NCBI RefSeq assembly: GCF_030345715.1
Contig: NZ_JAUASX010000012.1
Span: 90,847-154,846, forward strand
Direction of reading: 5' to 3'
Origin: Solimonas sp. SE-A11
GTDB taxonomy: Bacteria; Pseudomonadota; Gammaproteobacteria; Nevskiales; Nevskiaceae
DNA length: 64,000 nt
This document shows, in pieces, positions 38,423 to 45,814 of the stretch; positions within the stretch are counted from its first letter, which is position 1; each line of letters starts with the position of its first letter. The position numbers and the translations under genes are program-made. The notes beneath the pieces are model-generated. The model searched no databases and was not told the origin of the DNA. It saw only the letters and a program-made list of their open reading frames with translations.

Positions 38423-39425
38423 ACAGGGCCTGGAGAAAGCGCCTTAGCGCGTCCGGAGGCTGATACCTCGCCGACTTCACATTGAGTGGCGCGAGGCGAG
38501 CCAGGGCACGTTCCTTCATTGCGAGATCTGCCTCCACGTACAGGTGCGTCGTTGCCGGGCTTTCGTGTCCAAGCCAGAGCGCGATCACGCTCACGTCCAC
38601 GCCTGACTGCAGTAGGTGCATCGCTGTCGTGTGTCGGATGGTGTGCGGCGAGATGGCCAGCTTGGAATGCTCCGGACGGCGAGCGGTCGCCGCTTCAACG
38701 GCGAGGTGCAGCCGCTGGGACACATTGGCCCGGGTCATCGCATGGCCCTGTCGGGTGGGCAGCAACGGCGATTCCTTCGGCGGATCACCGTTGAGGTGCA
38801 GCCACGCCTTCAGCTCCCGGGCAGTTTCTTTCCAGAGGGGAACAGAGCGTTGCTTGCGTCCCTTGCCGTGCAGGTGAACACAAGGGGCCGCACCGAGGAT
38901 CGCATGGCCGACGCGGATGCCGATCACTTCCGAGACGCGTGCGCCGGTGTTGTAGAGCAGCGTCAGCATCAGGCGATCGCGATGGCCCAACCAAGTCCCT
39001 GGCGGAACGTCGATGACCGCGCGAATTTGCTCGCGCGTCAGAAAGCCGAGCATGGGTCGGTCGAAGCGCTTCATCGGAACCGACAGCGCCTGCTCTGCAA
39101 GATGCAGGCTGGAGATATCCCGACGGGCGACGAATTTCATGAAGGACCGGATCGCGGCCAGTCGGGCATTGCGGCTTCTCACAGAGTTACCGCGATCCCT
39201 TTCGAGTGAGTCGAGGAATTCAGCCAGGAATGGCCGATTCACGTCCGCGAGCTGCAGTGCGGTGGGCACCTTGCCAAGTCGCCGCTCGGCAAAATCAAGC
39301 AGCAAGGTGATGGCATCGCGGTAGGACGCGACCGTAAGGGGACTCAGGGCACGCTGCTGTGTCAGGTAGTCCGTGAAGAACTCTTGTACCAGAGAGGCAA
39401 ACGATATCGCGGTCTCCCTACGCAT
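38421..39425 (-). CDS. tyrosine recombinase, third gene of a recombinase trio (RitC-like)
   Basis: 334 residues from the ATG at 39425, which overlaps the end of the upstream recombinase by eight bases. The SAM-like N-terminal domain (FASLVQEFFTDYLTQQRALSPLTVASYRDAITLLLDF) precedes an intact catalytic domain: Arg in YNTGARVSEVIGI, Lys in GKGRKQRSVPL, HxxR in SPHTIRHTTAMHLLQSG, His in LGHESPATTHLYVEAD with the nucleophilic Tyr. The three overlapping recombinases in this order and size fit RIT elements. Confidence 0.9.
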   Translation of the reverse strand: MRRETAISFASLVQEFFTDYLTQQRALSPLTVASYRDAITLLLDFAERRLGKVPTALQLADVNRPFLAEFLDSLERDRGNSVRSRNARLAAIRSFMKFVARRDISSLHLAEQALSVPMKRFDRPMLGFLTREQIRAVIDVPPGTWLGHRDRLMLTLLYNTGARVSEVIGIRVGHAILGAAPCVHLHGKGRKQRSVPLWKETARELKAWLHLNGDPPKESPLLPTRQGHAMTRANVSQRLHLAVEAATARRPEHSKLAISPHTIRHTTAMHLLQSGVDVSVIALWLGHESPATTHLYVEADLAMKERALARLAPLNVKSARYQPPDALRRFLQAL

Positions 39426-39934
39426 GGTCCACCTCCTGGCCCGAGGCGAAGCGCTCGAACCGGGCACCGATCACTTCCATGAGATCCGGCACACCCGAGA
39501 GGTACCAGTAGGTGTCGGAGATCTTGGCGTGGCCAAGGTAGGTGCAGAGCAGCAACATCCCTTGGTCGATCGGCGATCCGCCTTCATGCCACTGCTTCAC
39601 CCGGCGCACGGCGAACGTATGGCGAAGATCATGGATGCGGGGGCGAGGATGCCCACCACGTGCTTCCCATCCCAATTGCGTCCTCAGGCGCTCGAAAACG
39701 CTATGAACGGTCCGCGTGGGCAAAGCGTGACCGGTCATCGAGGTGAAGAAAGGCGAGTCGGGATTCCGAATGGCGCTGCGCCTGCACACCGAGTCGAACG
39801 CACGCAATTCTCGCAATACGCTGGGGTGGAGCGGCAAGCGCCGCGACTTCGCGAACTTGGTCTGCCTGATCGTCAGCGCACCTTCATCGAGATCGACGTC
39901 CATCTTTCGCAGATTCAGCGCTTCCGACAGCCTG
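39418..39934 (-). pseudogene. tyrosine recombinase, second gene of trio (RitB-like), 3' part
   Basis: This part encodes RLSEALNLRKMDVDLDEGALTIRQTKFAKSRRLPLHPSVL through RIHDLRHTFAVRRVKQWHEGG and LLCTYLGHAKISDTYWYLSGVPDLMEVIGARFERFASGQEVDHA. The Arg, Lys, HxxR, His and Tyr are all here. The gene is split by the IS110 element; joining 41568-41126 to 39934-39418 gives exactly 320 codons in frame. Confidence 0.9.
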
Positions 39935-39952
39935 AGATTCTATGGTTTGGTG

Positions 39953-40900
39953 TCAACTCTGAGTGGCGAGTCGATCCAGGCTGAAGACGGTGTTGTGGTG
40001 GATCATGGACCAAGCGGCGCGAGCGATTTTGCGGGCGATGATGACCAGCGCTGCGGTGGTTGACAGGCCGCGAGCGCGATAGCGCTCGTAGTAGGGTTTC
40101 CAGGTGTTGGTTTTCGCTCCGGACATCGCTGCGGTAAACAGCAAACGTCGCAGTTCACCGGGGCCGCGCTTGGACAAGCGTCGGCGCCCGATTCTCTTGC
40201 CGGAATCACGGGGGCGTGGATCCAGTCCTGTGAAGGCGACGAAGGCGTCAGCGTTCTTGAACGGTATCCGTAACAGCGCTTGCATCAGGCCGGCTCCCAC
40301 CAGCGGGCCGACGCCGACGATAGTTTGGAGTCTCGACAAGGCTTGCGCGCGATCCGGACACTGCGCGATCAGATGCTCACGATGGGCATCCAACGCAGCG
40401 ATCAACTGATCCAGGCGCTGCAAAGTTGCGCGCAGCTCGACACGGCCCACCGGCAGATCGGTTCCGGTGGCCCGCAAAGCCCCCCGCAGCACGACCAGCT
40501 TGGACCGACGCAGCAACAGGCGATCAAGCTGTCGCTGCGTCGGCGTCGGAGGGATGTAAGCATGCAGCTCAGCATGCTCTCTGGCCACATAGCGGGCCAG
40601 CATTTCGGCATCCACCCGATCGGTCTTGGCCCGACGACCCAGACCCTGGGCGTAGCAGTGCGTGTCCTTGGGGTTGAGCACGAACACCGTCAGGCCTTGA
40701 GCATGGGCCAGATCAGCCAGCAGGCCGTGATAGCGGCCCGTAGCCTCCAGCCCGAGCCGACTACCAGGGGGCAGCGTTTTCAACCAGCCTCGCAACGCGC
40801 CACGTTGGTTAGGCAGGGTCTGAACCGGAAAAGCGGCTTCCTCACAGGCCACCACCACCGTGTCCTTGGCCACATCCACACCGATATGCAGGGTTTGCAT
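39953..40900 (-). CDS. IS110-family transposase (bridge-RNA-guided recombinase)
   Basis: 315 residues, intact, preceded by GGGAGG. The N-terminal RuvC-like DEDD domain shows IGVDVAKDTVVVA, RLGLEATGRYHGLLADLAHAQG, VFVLNPKDTHCYAQGLGRRAKTDRVDAEMLARYV. The C-terminal transposase-20 domain shows LQTIVGVGPLVGAGLMQALLRIPFKNADAFVAFTGLDPRPRDSGKRIGRRRLSKRGPGELRRLLFTAAMSG, where the catalytic serine of this family lies. With its upstream RNA it is predicted to join donor and target at a shared dinucleotide core, here CT. Confidence 0.95.
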   Translation of the reverse strand: MQTLHIGVDVAKDTVVVACEEAAFPVQTLPNQRGALRGWLKTLPPGSRLGLEATGRYHGLLADLAHAQGLTVFVLNPKDTHCYAQGLGRRAKTDRVDAEMLARYVAREHAELHAYIPPTPTQRQLDRLLLRRSKLVVLRGALRATGTDLPVGRVELRATLQRLDQLIAALDAHREHLIAQCPDRAQALSRLQTIVGVGPLVGAGLMQALLRIPFKNADAFVAFTGLDPRPRDSGKRIGRRRLSKRGPGELRRLLFTAAMSGAKTNTWKPYYERYRARGLSTTAALVIIARKIARAAWSMIHHNTVFSLDRLATQS

Positions 40901-40930
40901 GACTCACCTCCCGGGAGTAGCGTTCTAGAT

Positions 40931-41087
40931 CACCGGGGTGGAACCGCACCTGCGTTAGCTTGCACACCATCGGCGGTCCAGGCCGCTCGATTCCTCATCG
41001 ACGCTTTAGGTGCGGGTGGGAGATTCCTCAGGCCGTCTGTCCGTCAGCTAACAGCAGATGCGCAGTCGATGTCCCTCCACCCCGGTG
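40931..41087 (-). ncRNA. candidate IS110 bridge RNA
   Basis: The non-coding region upstream of the transposase is closed by a perfect 12-base stem (40931-40942 with 41076-41087). Inside, an eight-base stem (40944-40951 with 41008-41015) encloses one loop, and a CTGT/ACAG hairpin stands in the other. The minus-strand RNA contains GCCTGAG at 41033-41027, complementary to target CTCAGGC, and CGACTGCGC at 41068-41060, close to target CGACTGGGC on the left side. In the second loop GTGTGCAAG can pair, with G-T wobbles, to the element's own start CTTGTATG. This two-loop layout matches bridge RNAs. Confidence 0.75.
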
Positions 41088-41125
41088 CCTTCAGATTGCG
41101 CCGAAGACACCTCAAGAACCATACA

Positions 41126-41568
41126 AGCCCAGTCGAAGCGATCAGGCCGAATAATGCCTCGTAGGTAATCGGGCGCAGACCACCCGATGGACCGAGGCCG
41201 CGGGCCGCTCGGAGGAGATCGATGACCTCCTTCTCGGTGTAGATGTGTGGAGCGAGGCGGCGGTGGCCACGCCCCAAGGCGGACTGGTCCGGCACGACGG
41301 AGTCAGGCTCGAACTGCCGGTAGTGTTTTACGAACGGACGAAGGACCTCCAGGCGCCTTGCCGCGGTTATAGAAGTCGTGCGACGCATGTGCTCTCGTGC
41401 CCAGGCGAATTGCAGGTCCAGCGTCAGCGGCCCGCGATGAGCTCGTGCATCGGCGAATCGGCCGAAGCGCAGAAGCTGTCCCCCTGCACTGCCGAGCTCA
41501 AAGCCAAGGCTGCGCCGCTCGTCGAGATAGCGCTGCACGGCCGCCTGAATCGAAGTGCTCGTGCTCAT
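41126..41568 (-). pseudogene. tyrosine recombinase, second gene of trio (RitB-like), 5' part
   Basis: From an ATG at 41568 that overlaps the RitA-like stop by ATGA, the frame encodes MSTSTSIQAAVQRYLDERRSLGFELGSAGGQLLRFGRFADARAHRG and LAPHIYTEKEVIDLLRAARGLGPSGGLRPITYEALFGLIASTGL, after which the IS110 element begins. Only the core-binding domain and the start of the catalytic domain are on this side. Confidence 0.9.
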
Positions 41569-42782
41569 GAGGCGCTCCCCGGCCACGGCAAGGCAACTGC
41601 CGATAGCCGCGGTATATCGACCTTGGCGTAGATGAGCGACGTGTCGAGCGCGCGGTGTCGAAGCATGTCCGCCACCTCCTTGAGCGTGCCGCCGCCATCA
41701 AGGAGGCGCTTGGCCAGCGTGTGCCGAAGCATGTGCACTCGGGTATGTCGGATTCCGCAGCGCCGATAGGCTTCGCGAACCGCACGCCGAACGACGCCAG
41801 GGCCGATCGGCTTCTCGACCGGCGCGACGTGCCGAACGAACACAAGGCGGCTGTCGCATTGAGGCCGCTCACGATGCAGGTAGGCGGCAATCGCGAGCCC
41901 GGTGGGCGCAGGCAACGGCAGGACGTCGACGCGGCGTGCCTTGCTGCGCCCGATTCGGATCGTGCCGCCATCCCAATCGATTTCTTCCAGGCCGATCCCG
42001 ACAACCTCGCTCGCCCTCAAACCCAGATCGACAACGCATCGGACCATCGCATGCGCACGAAGGGCAGACGAAATGTCCGACGGCGTGGCCCGGGTCAACT
42101 GAGCGACCTCGATCGGTGACAGCGTTTCCGGCAGCGAGGCCAAGCGCCAACTGGCCGGCGAGGCGATGACTGGAAGTAGGTACTCAACCCGATCGCCGCA
42201 GGCGCCGCGAAATCGAACGTAGCTACGAAGCGTGCTGGCGAGAACCTTGGCGCTGGCAGGGTTCCAGGCCTGCAGCTTCCGATGGAAAAACGCGCGAACC
42301 TTTTCGGGCGTAACCTCCATCGATCCGGTGCACCCCGGGCCGGCGAGCTCCTCGAGGAATGGACGGAGGATGTGGAGACGCTGTACTCGGGTATTTGCCG
42401 CCAGCCCCTTCTCTTGCAACAGGTACTCGTCGAAAAGGTGTAGCTCTTCGTCAACCACGTCGACGCCGATGGGCGCCAATACACCGGCGTCGCGCAGTAC
42501 CACGATCAGGTGTCGAAGCGCTGCTCGAATTTCGTGACGGGAACGCTGGACCGGCGGCGGGCAAGTGCATCGAGGGAGATAATCGTCCAAGAAGAGACGG
42601 ATGTCATCGGCCGACAGCGTGGTCCTGGCGAGTCGGCGCCGGCCATTCCACCTCACAAAGTGTGCGACTCCAGCCACGTAGGCCCGCACCGTCCGCGCTG
42701 CATACCCTTGGTCGAGAAGCCTTTGACAATAGACTGCCGGCCGGGCACCACCACGGACTTCCCTTGTTGCACGATCGATCAA
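41565..42782 (-). CDS. tyrosine recombinase, first gene of trio (RitA-like)
   Basis: 405 residues. The core-binding domain (YCQRLLDQGYAARTVRAYVAGVAHFVRWNGRRRLARTTLSADDIRLFLDDYLPRCTCPPPVQRSRHEIRAALRHLIVVL) is followed by a second SAM-like region and the catalytic domain: Arg in VDLGLRASEVVGIGLEEIDW, Lys in IGRSKARRVDVLPLP, HxxR in HMLRHTLAKRLLDGG, His in MLRHRALDTSLIYAKVD with the Tyr. Length and position fit the largest protein of RIT elements. All catalytic residues are intact. Confidence 0.9.
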   Translation of the reverse strand: MIDRATREVRGGARPAVYCQRLLDQGYAARTVRAYVAGVAHFVRWNGRRRLARTTLSADDIRLFLDDYLPRCTCPPPVQRSRHEIRAALRHLIVVLRDAGVLAPIGVDVVDEELHLFDEYLLQEKGLAANTRVQRLHILRPFLEELAGPGCTGSMEVTPEKVRAFFHRKLQAWNPASAKVLASTLRSYVRFRGACGDRVEYLLPVIASPASWRLASLPETLSPIEVAQLTRATPSDISSALRAHAMVRCVVDLGLRASEVVGIGLEEIDWDGGTIRIGRSKARRVDVLPLPAPTGLAIAAYLHRERPQCDSRLVFVRHVAPVEKPIGPGVVRRAVREAYRRCGIRHTRVHMLRHTLAKRLLDGGGTLKEVADMLRHRALDTSLIYAKVDIPRLSAVALPWPGSAS

Positions 42783-43086
42783 TTGCCATGCGTGCTGCCA
42801 CCACTACCCCGGTGGATGCGGTGCGCGTACAACCTGCTCGTTCGCGCACCGCCGTCGACCTTCCTCGTTATTATGGCTAGTCGGTATCCACGACGGCGTT
42901 TCGAGGCCTGCTCGGTGTTCACTCACGTTGCGGCCCGCATGGCCCGCTGGCCTCCTAACGAGGCCTTTTCAGGCAGTGCTTCAACCCATTTGTTACCTCC
43001 TGAGTCGCTCCCTGTGCTTCCGGGTGGAGCTTTCCCGGGTCGGGCTTTCACCGACGGATCAACCGTGCCTTTTCAAGGCACACACA
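42783..43086. other. non-coding edge of the RIT module
   Basis: Open frames cross this stretch (for example FEACSVFTHVAARMARWPP on the plus strand) but have no recognisable domain, start or ribosome site. It separates the RitA-like start from the second IS66 fragment and presumably contains the other end of the RIT element. I found no clear copy of the AATTATGCGAAG repeat here. Confidence 0.4.
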
Positions 43087-43346
43087 ACAGCAGCGCCGAG
43101 CGCTCGATCCGCGCGATCGTCCTCGGCCGGCGCAACTATCTCTTCGCCGGGGCCGACACGGGCGGCGAGCGCGCCGCCAACATCTACAGCCTGATCGGAA
43201 CCTGTCTGCTCAACGGCATCGAGCCTTATGCTTACCTGCGGCATGTGCTCGAGTGCATCGCCGATTACCCAATCAACCGCGTCGAGGCGCTACTGCCATG
43301 GCACGTCGCCGACCAGCTCAATCCGCCTCTGCGCCAAGCAGCATGA
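43087..43346 (+). pseudogene. IS66 transposase TnpC, C-terminal fragment B
   Basis: [86 protein letters not shown] is the TnpC C-terminus, similar to fragment A but clearly a different element and on the opposite strand. The 5' part is missing at the RIT edge. Confidence 0.88.
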
Positions 43347-43639
43347 CGAGCTCGCCTGCGCTTGTGAACATCGATGCTGTGATGGTCGGCGGCGGCCAGG
43401 TCATGCTCGGCAGCATGAAGCCGGTGGATGATGTCGCCGTCGCCCACGACGGACACAGCACGCTTGCCATGCTGCGCCGACGTCCCGGCGAAACCGTGAT
43501 GCAACTGCTGGAGCGGCTCGACGCCGCGATCGGGATCTTTCAGGCCGGCGGCGCACGAGTCGACGAGATCAACAAGGCTTCGGCCAAGGAACGCTACGAA
43601 CCATGCGCTGGAAGCGGGGCACGATCGTCGCAAGCGTGA
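43343..43639 (+). CDS. IS66-associated accessory protein
   Basis: 98 residues whose ATG overlaps the TnpC stop by ATGA. The recognisable core is STLAMLRRRPGETVMQLLERLDAAIGIFQAGGARVDEIN, the counterpart of [23 protein letters not shown] in the accessory protein at 37827. The role is unknown. It overlaps the next gene, which begins in another frame at 43603. Confidence 0.65.
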   Translation: MTSSPALVNIDAVMVGGGQVMLGSMKPVDDVAVAHDGHSTLAMLRRRPGETVMQLLERLDAAIGIFQAGGARVDEINKASAKERYEPCAGSGARSSQA

Positions 43640-43995
43640 CGCACTTCCTCGATGAGCGAGGAAGGATCGCAGCACCCAATGCGGCGACGCGTCGGCTTGC
43701 GGAACATCTCGGGGGCATCGTCGTGCTGGCGACCGCCACTTTCCGCAGCCCTCAAGACGGTGAGCCTGGGAGCGTCCGGTGTCGCGCTCGGCCGCAGCGC
43801 CGTCCGTGTCCTGGTTACATCCAGACCGACATCCTGCCGCTCCAACCTGACAAGACCGACGGCCGGCACGAGATCGTCTGGTGGTGCAAACACTGCGGAT
43901 CGAACGGCCTCATCCGCGACTGGGAGGGATGCTTCTGGGACTTGAGCGACTCGCCGTCCAAGCAGCATGAACTCCGCACGATCCTCGGCGACTGA
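43603..43995 (+). CDS. IS66-associated hypothetical protein with a zinc-ribbon-like CxxC
   Basis: 130 residues. Visible features are the opening MRWKRGTIVASVTHFLDERGRIAAPNAATRRLAEHLGGIVVLATA, a conserved VRCRARPQRRPCPGYI segment and WWCKHCGSNGLIRDWEGCFWDLS. Small proteins of this type accompany many IS66 copies. The CxxC suggests a structural zinc site, though only one pair is obvious besides the RCRARPQRRPCPG cysteines. No function is known. IS66 remnant B ends beyond it, where IS630 has inserted. Confidence 0.65.
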   Translation: MRWKRGTIVASVTHFLDERGRIAAPNAATRRLAEHLGGIVVLATATFRSPQDGEPGSVRCRARPQRRPCPGYIQTDILPLQPDKTDGRHEIVWWCKHCGSNGLIRDWEGCFWDLSDSPSKQHELRTILGD

Positions 43996-44013
43996 CGTCA
44001 AGACGGCCTCGAG

Positions 44014-45162
44014 CTAATGTGGTGTCCGAGAAATAACTGGAGATTTGATCTTTTTCCGCGTTCTCGGCGCCGTGCAGCCGGGTTTGATCTGTTCCAGCGT
44101 CTGGCGGCACCCGGATAGTTTGGCCTGAATCGATTCGACTGTGGCGGTCCAGACGAAGGGCTTGGGGTCTTCGTTCCAGGCTTCGAGAAACTGGGCGATA
44201 GCGATCTGCAAATCGGCGACGCTGCTGAAAGAGCCGCGTCGCACGGCCTTGGAGGTAAGTTCGCCAAACCAGCGCTCGACCAGATTGAGCCAGCTGGAGC
44301 TGGTCGGAACGAAGTGGCAGACGAATCGCGGGTGCCGCTTCATCCAGGCCTGCACGCTGGGGTGCTTGTGCGTGCCGTAGTTGTCCAGCACCAGATGCAA
44401 GGGAACGTCGCCGGGAAATTCCGAGTCGATGCGTCGAAGGAATTTCAGGAATTCTTGGTGGCGATGCCGGCTAAAGCACTCGCCCACGACCTTGCCCTGC
44501 AGTACTTCGAGAGCGGCAAACAGGCAGGTCGTACCGTTGCGCTTGTAGTCATGGGTCATCGTCCCCAGCCGACCTTTCTTCATCGGCAAGCCAGGCTGGG
44601 TGCGGTCCAGCGCCTGAATCTGGGTTTTCTCGTCCACGCACAGCACCAACGCCTGATCGGGCGGATTCAGATACAGCCCCACCACATCCGTGAGCTTCTC
44701 CAGAAACCGGGGATCACGCGAGAGCTTGAAGGTCTTGATTCGGTGAGGCTTGAGCTGGTGACTGCGCCAGATGGTGCTCACCGTGGATTTGCTCACGCCC
44801 TGGGCCTCTGCCATCGTCCGGCAACTCCACTGTGTCATCCCGTCCGGAACCGTCGAAGTAGTGGCCTGCACGATCGCCTTGATCTTGCGTGGCGAATACG
44901 TGGCTTTGCGTCCACGTCCCGGGGCGATCTCCCACAATCCCTCCGGCCCTTTCGCGATGAATCGGCTCCGCCACAGCGACACGGTCTTTACGTCGATCTG
45001 GCTCGTCCCCGCGATCTGCAGATTCGTTTCACCGGCAGCGGCTGCCAGGACAATCCGGCAGCGCAGCGCCACCTGCTGCGGCGTGCCATGCGCCGAAACC
45101 CATTGCTCCAGCTGTGTGCGCTGCGCTTTTTCCAGAGATACAACGGGGCTGATCCGGGGCAT
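44014..45162 (-). CDS. IS630-family transposase
   Basis: 382 residues from the ATG at 45162 (a TTG two codons earlier is possible). Two N-terminal helix-turn-helix regions (LRCRIVLAAAAGETNLQIAGTSQIDVKTVSLWRSRFIAKG and MAEAQGVSKSTVSTIWRSHQL) precede the DDE domain: first Asp in LVLCVDEKTQIQAL, second in LHLVLDNYGTHKHPSVQAWMKRHP, and Glu in TSSSWLNLVERWFGELTSKAVRRGSF. The stop codon TAG uses the TA target duplication and one flanking base, so the C-terminus depends on the insertion site. Intact and possibly active. Confidence 0.93.
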   Translation of the reverse strand: MPRISPVVSLEKAQRTQLEQWVSAHGTPQQVALRCRIVLAAAAGETNLQIAGTSQIDVKTVSLWRSRFIAKGPEGLWEIAPGRGRKATYSPRKIKAIVQATTSTVPDGMTQWSCRTMAEAQGVSKSTVSTIWRSHQLKPHRIKTFKLSRDPRFLEKLTDVVGLYLNPPDQALVLCVDEKTQIQALDRTQPGLPMKKGRLGTMTHDYKRNGTTCLFAALEVLQGKVVGECFSRHRHQEFLKFLRRIDSEFPGDVPLHLVLDNYGTHKHPSVQAWMKRHPRFVCHFVPTSSSWLNLVERWFGELTSKAVRRGSFSSVADLQIAIAQFLEAWNEDPKPFVWTATVESIQAKLSGCRQTLEQIKPGCTAPRTRKKIKSPVISRTPH

Positions 45163-45217
45163 GCGCAAGCATACCGGGGCCCGGAGAATAACACCATCTA
45201 TTTGCTGGACACTACAC
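44017..45217 (-). mobile_element. IS630-family insertion sequence
   Basis: Both ends carry related repeats (TGTGGTGTCCGAGAAATA at the left; TGTAGTGTCCAGCAAATA read inwards from the right). The element is flanked by TA at 44015-44016 and at 45218-45219, the family's target duplication. It holds one intact transposase. Joining the flanks gives CGAGCTAACGCTTAC, so it landed next to or in the terminal repeat of IS66 remnant B. Confidence 0.88.
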
Positions 45218-45219
45218 TA

Positions 45220-45227
45220 ACGCTTAC
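45220..45227 (-). repeat. IS66 terminal end, inverted relative to 37799-37806
   Basis: ACGCTTAC at 45220-45227 is the exact reverse complement of GTAAGCGT at 37799-37806. Together they bound the mobile island, and the two DUF445 pieces begin immediately outside. The eight bases outside each end (ATAATTCT and GCGGATCG) do not match, so there is no simple target duplication. Confidence 0.65.
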
Positions 45228-45700
45228 GCGGATCGAGCCCTACTACCCGGTTGCCGGCAAAGCTGACCTGCCGGACGAGCAACACGGATATCTGCCGGAC
45301 CGGGTGACGCCTGCTGTCCACTGCCGGGCGCATAAGGCGTTGGCGCAGCCACTGCAGGGCGCGTCGCCACAGCTCCGGCGCGCCTGTTGGGCGACCTCGC
45401 GAATCATGGTCTCCACCGAAGCGCCAGGGTTGGTGCACTTCCAGCGCGACGCGCGAGGGCTCCAGGCGGGCGAACAGCTCCTCGGGCTTGGGCCGGCGCG
45501 CGGTGAGCGTATCGCAGGAAATGATGGCCATGCGCTCGGCATTGCGTGGATTCACGCCCTGCCAGCCGTGATAGGGCAATTGGATGCCGACGAAACGGAT
45601 CGGCTCGAACATCATGCAGATCGCCGCCAGCTTCGTGCCGTACATCCGATCAGGGCCGCGACAAGCGGCATCGATGCGTACTACAGGCGGTTTACCTTTT
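45228..45700 (-). pseudogene. DUF445 membrane protein, N-terminal part of a split gene
   Basis: The minus strand reads MPLVAALIG, then after a one-base shift YGTKLAAICMMFEPIRFVGIQLPYHGWQGVNPRNAERMAIISCDTLTARRPKPEELFARLEPSRVALEV. This matches the start of the intact DUF445 protein at 61559 (GYVTKALAVQMIFRPLKFVGIPPWLGWQGILPRKAEKIAAHSADLMAARLLDSNELFQRLDPDRM). Later parts (MIREVAQQ, APELWRRALQWLRQRL) are in shifting frames until the island begins. About 150 central codons of the original gene are missing between this and 37798. Confidence 0.78.
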
Positions 45701-45814
45701 GCCGGCGATCACGGCGGGCCAATCCCGCGCCGGCGAATAGCCCGTCATAGGAAGCTGCCGCGGGGCATCCACCAGAGTCCGGCATTCTGCCGGCGTAGCG
45801 GGGGCTTTTCGACT

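Larger units (their letters stand above)
39935..41125 (-). mobile_element. IS110-family insertion in the ritB-like gene
   Basis: The element is bounded by the dinucleotide CT on both sides when read on the minus strand: GGGCT|TGTATGG at its start (41127-41126 is the left core) and GAAT|CT|CAGG at its end (39936-39935). Removing 1191 bases leaves ACTGGGCTCAGGCTG and restores the recombinase frame. It carries one intact transposase gene, a 225-base upstream non-coding region and only about 16 bases downstream, the IS110-group arrangement. TATGGTT at one tip is inversely repeated at the other. Confidence 0.88.
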
